Source: Owenia fusiformis (lineage: Eukaryota > Annelida > Polychaeta > Sabellida > Oweniidae). Taken from it: 64,000 nucleotides of DNA. The notes below the pieces were generated by a model. It saw only the letters and a list, made by a program, of their open reading frames with translations, did not search any database and had not been told where the DNA came from. The position numbers were made by a program, and so were the translations under genes. Positions 62,300 to 64,000 of this stretch are shown here, in pieces (position 1 is the stretch's first letter; each line of letters begins with the position of its first letter). The stretch lies in contig CAIIXF020000012.1 of the NCBI GenBank assembly GCA_903813345.2, positions 20,968,184 through 21,032,183 of the forward strand. The letters run 5' to 3'.

Positions 62300-62985
62300 A
62301 CATTAAAGTAGGGGATATTTCTCTTGTCGTTTTTTCACTTATGTAATACAAAAGAATATACAAGTTGGGTGATGTATTAGGAGTCGCAAATCATATGCAA
62401 GAGAGAATAGTGAAACTATCAAGCCTACCTGTTGAATTCAGCTCTGCATATTTTGCAAATTGTTTTTTAAAAGTCCTTCTGTGTTTTCCCTTTTGGTTTT
62501 AATTGGGGAGTGTCCAAAGTGGTATCCAAAAAGTATATTGCAGAAGGGCTTTTACATTGAATTACGAGATTATAGAAGACACGAGTAAATACTGATGAGA
62601 ATTTATAGTTTCTCGAGGTACCATGTATTTTTACATTATTTTGATGTATCGATATTTGATACTCTGTATCAATGTGTTCGTACCGCAGCAAACAATACAA
62701 TATATCTATTATCGATATATTGAGCAATTATGGGACTCCTAATTTTGTACAATTTTTAGGCATAGATTTTGCATGGGATGCAGCATTCAAGTAAAAAAAT
62801 TAATCTCAAAGTGGCATTATTATATTTATATAGGTATTTGAATGAATAATGTTAAAAGAGGTGCATGTTGGTAATATATAACAGGTTAATAGTGATTTTA
62901 GTTATATGTCCAATATATTGGAACCCAATAGACATCTTAAACAGTCTATCATAGAGACACATTATGAATGATGCTTAAACCTTTG
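62300..62985. other. Intron 13, nothing identified
   Basis: AT-rich; no further motif exon was found in the window after 62,287. Confidence 0.45.
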
Positions 62986-62987
62986 TA

Positions 62988-63345
62988 ATCATCCCACCGA
63001 ATGAAGTCTGAGGGGGATATTTAGGAAAGCCATCCTTCCATCTGTCCAAGCAATAACTCAAATACCGGTTGGCAGCTCATTTTCAAAATGGCCACCATTT
63101 TTCGAAAAAAAACGTTTTCTTTGATAACTCAAATACCAGTTGACGGGTTTGGTTCAAATTCTATATGCTGATGCCTAGAGACAATGAAGTTCTGCTCAAG
63201 AAGTCATTTTCAAGATGGCCACTGAATTTCAAAACCATTTTTCATAAAAAAACGTAATCATTGATAACTCAAATACCAAAGGATGGATTTGGTTCCAATT
63301 TTATATGCTGATGCCAAGGGAAAAAGGTGATCTGCTTTAGAAGAA
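62988..63345 (+). repeat. AAAATGGCC/TCCGTCCGTC repeat family, intron 13 copy
   Basis: ATCATCCCACCGAATGAAGT, TCCATCTGTCCAAGCAATAA, TTTCAAAATGGCCACCATTT and GCTGATGCCTAGAGACAATG follow family order. The segment AACTCAAATACCxxTTG(A/G) is repeated three times. Confidence 0.8.
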
Positions 63346-63455
63346 AGGTCCATGTGCAGTATGGCAAATGGTTTTAGATAGTCATATCTTTAACCATGAG
63401 TACTTTCTGGGCATAAACACAGTGGTTTTTATTAAAACAATATGTTTTCTTTCAG

Positions 63456-63595
63456 ATGAAGTACCCATAATGATAAAAATATCAATCGAACAATTCAAAA
63501 AATTATTAATAGGGACCCCATGTCAACATTCTTTTCAAAATGTTGAACCTATTTACTCAAAAGAGGATCTTCTTTTTCTAGTTTTTATTGCATGA
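63456..63595 (+). CDS. Possible terminal exon (or repeat-derived frame)
   Basis: GTTTTCTTTCAG at 63,444-63,455 is a strong acceptor and the frame is open in the phase required after exon 13, with 46 codons to TGA at 63,593. The peptide (DEVPIMIKISIEQFKKLLIG, then TPCQHSFQNVEPIYSKEDLL) only loosely recalls the motif. The segment overlaps a palindromic repeat (about 63,500-63,880) related to the element at 14,088 and 60,340, so it may be accidental. Confidence 0.3.
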
Positions 63596-63880
63596 AACGA
63601 TTGTTCAACAAGGGTCTAAAACTTCTTCAAAAGTAGAATGGTATTGAAAGTCTAGTTTTGAAGATATCAATTTTCGATGACCAAAACTATGCTGAAAACA
63701 ATGGATTACACAAGTTTTCCCTACGGGAAAATAACATGGCATATGTGGTTTTTAACTTTAACGCATTTCAATACACATCCCCTTTTAAGAAATTGTTAAT
63801 AACGTGTAGAAGAAACTTTCGATATGTTCAAATTGAGAAAAACAAGATCCTCTTTTTAGAAAATGAGCCTATCATTTTTA
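63500..63880. repeat. Diverged relative of the 14,088/60,340 fold-back family
   Basis: TCAAAAGAGGATCTTCTTTT on the left mirrors GAAAAACAAGATCCTCTTTT on the right. The centre ACAAGTTTTCCCTACGGGAA and AATAACATGGCATATGTGGT matches the centre of the other two copies. Confidence 0.65.
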
Positions 63881-64000
63881 AAAAAGTGCCAATGTGTGGT
63901 CCTAATCCATAATTTTTCAGAGAGTTGGATTGATATTTTACTTCCATGGGGACTTCACTTGAAAGAAAATATATTGTTTTAATAAAAACTACTCTATTGA

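Overview
The window is animal nuclear DNA: AT-rich, intron-rich and packed with decayed transposons. There is no bacterial gene organisation, no operon and no CRISPR array. The repeat families seen (long-inverted-repeat elements, TA-flanked elements with CAGTAAAACC or CGGGTGT ends, a TTAA-flanked element, a mariner transposase relic, a non-LTR retrotransposon 3' end, and a family beginning near TCCGTCCGTCTGTCCG) are of the kind common in marine invertebrates such as molluscs, other lophotrochozoans, lancelets or hemichordates. I cannot name the species from sequence alone. 

Layout. Bases 1-25,200 hold no gene I can establish. This part is a mosaic of tandem repeats (21-1,240; 1,304-1,505; 3,807-4,011; 16,633-17,075), fold-back or terminal-inverted-repeat elements (1,784-2,699; 6,858-7,535; 14,088-14,605; 15,371-15,679; 17,679-18,822; 19,004-19,760; 20,092-20,572; 22,766-24,114) and a composite repeat at 8,128-11,795. 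The composite contains a 502-bp tandem duplication and a LINE 3' fragment that itself holds a small inverted-repeat element. One minus-strand, exon-like reading frame lies at about 2,900-3,440 (weak). 

Bases 25,297-62,287 carry one large plus-strand gene that I assembled from 13 exons whose splice sites and phases are mutually compatible (at least 887 codons; a possible terminal exon lies at 63,456-63,595). The first coding exon has six identical 48-bp (16-residue) repeats followed by a hydrophilic Asn/Asp/Glu-rich region and a more compact segment. The middle exons are acidic or lysine-rich. The last six exons are each short, bounded by phase-1 introns, and each encodes one copy of a 14-residue motif (consensus D-x-[DE]-S-[IV]-x-T-E-D-[FYL]-x-x-x-[FY]). 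This looks like an exon-duplication array. I do not recognise the protein. 

The introns carry most of the other features: at least six copies of one AAAATGGCC-rich repeat family, a 1,388-bp TA-flanked element, a TTAA-flanked piggyBac-like MITE, a dead mariner transposase, a poly(A)-tailed retroposed insert with a clear target-site duplication, and a candidate antisense terminal exon at 47,949-48,165. 

The best candidate for something undescribed is the phase-1 exon array encoding the ESIxTEDFE motif, together with the perfectly homogenised 16-residue repeat in the same protein.
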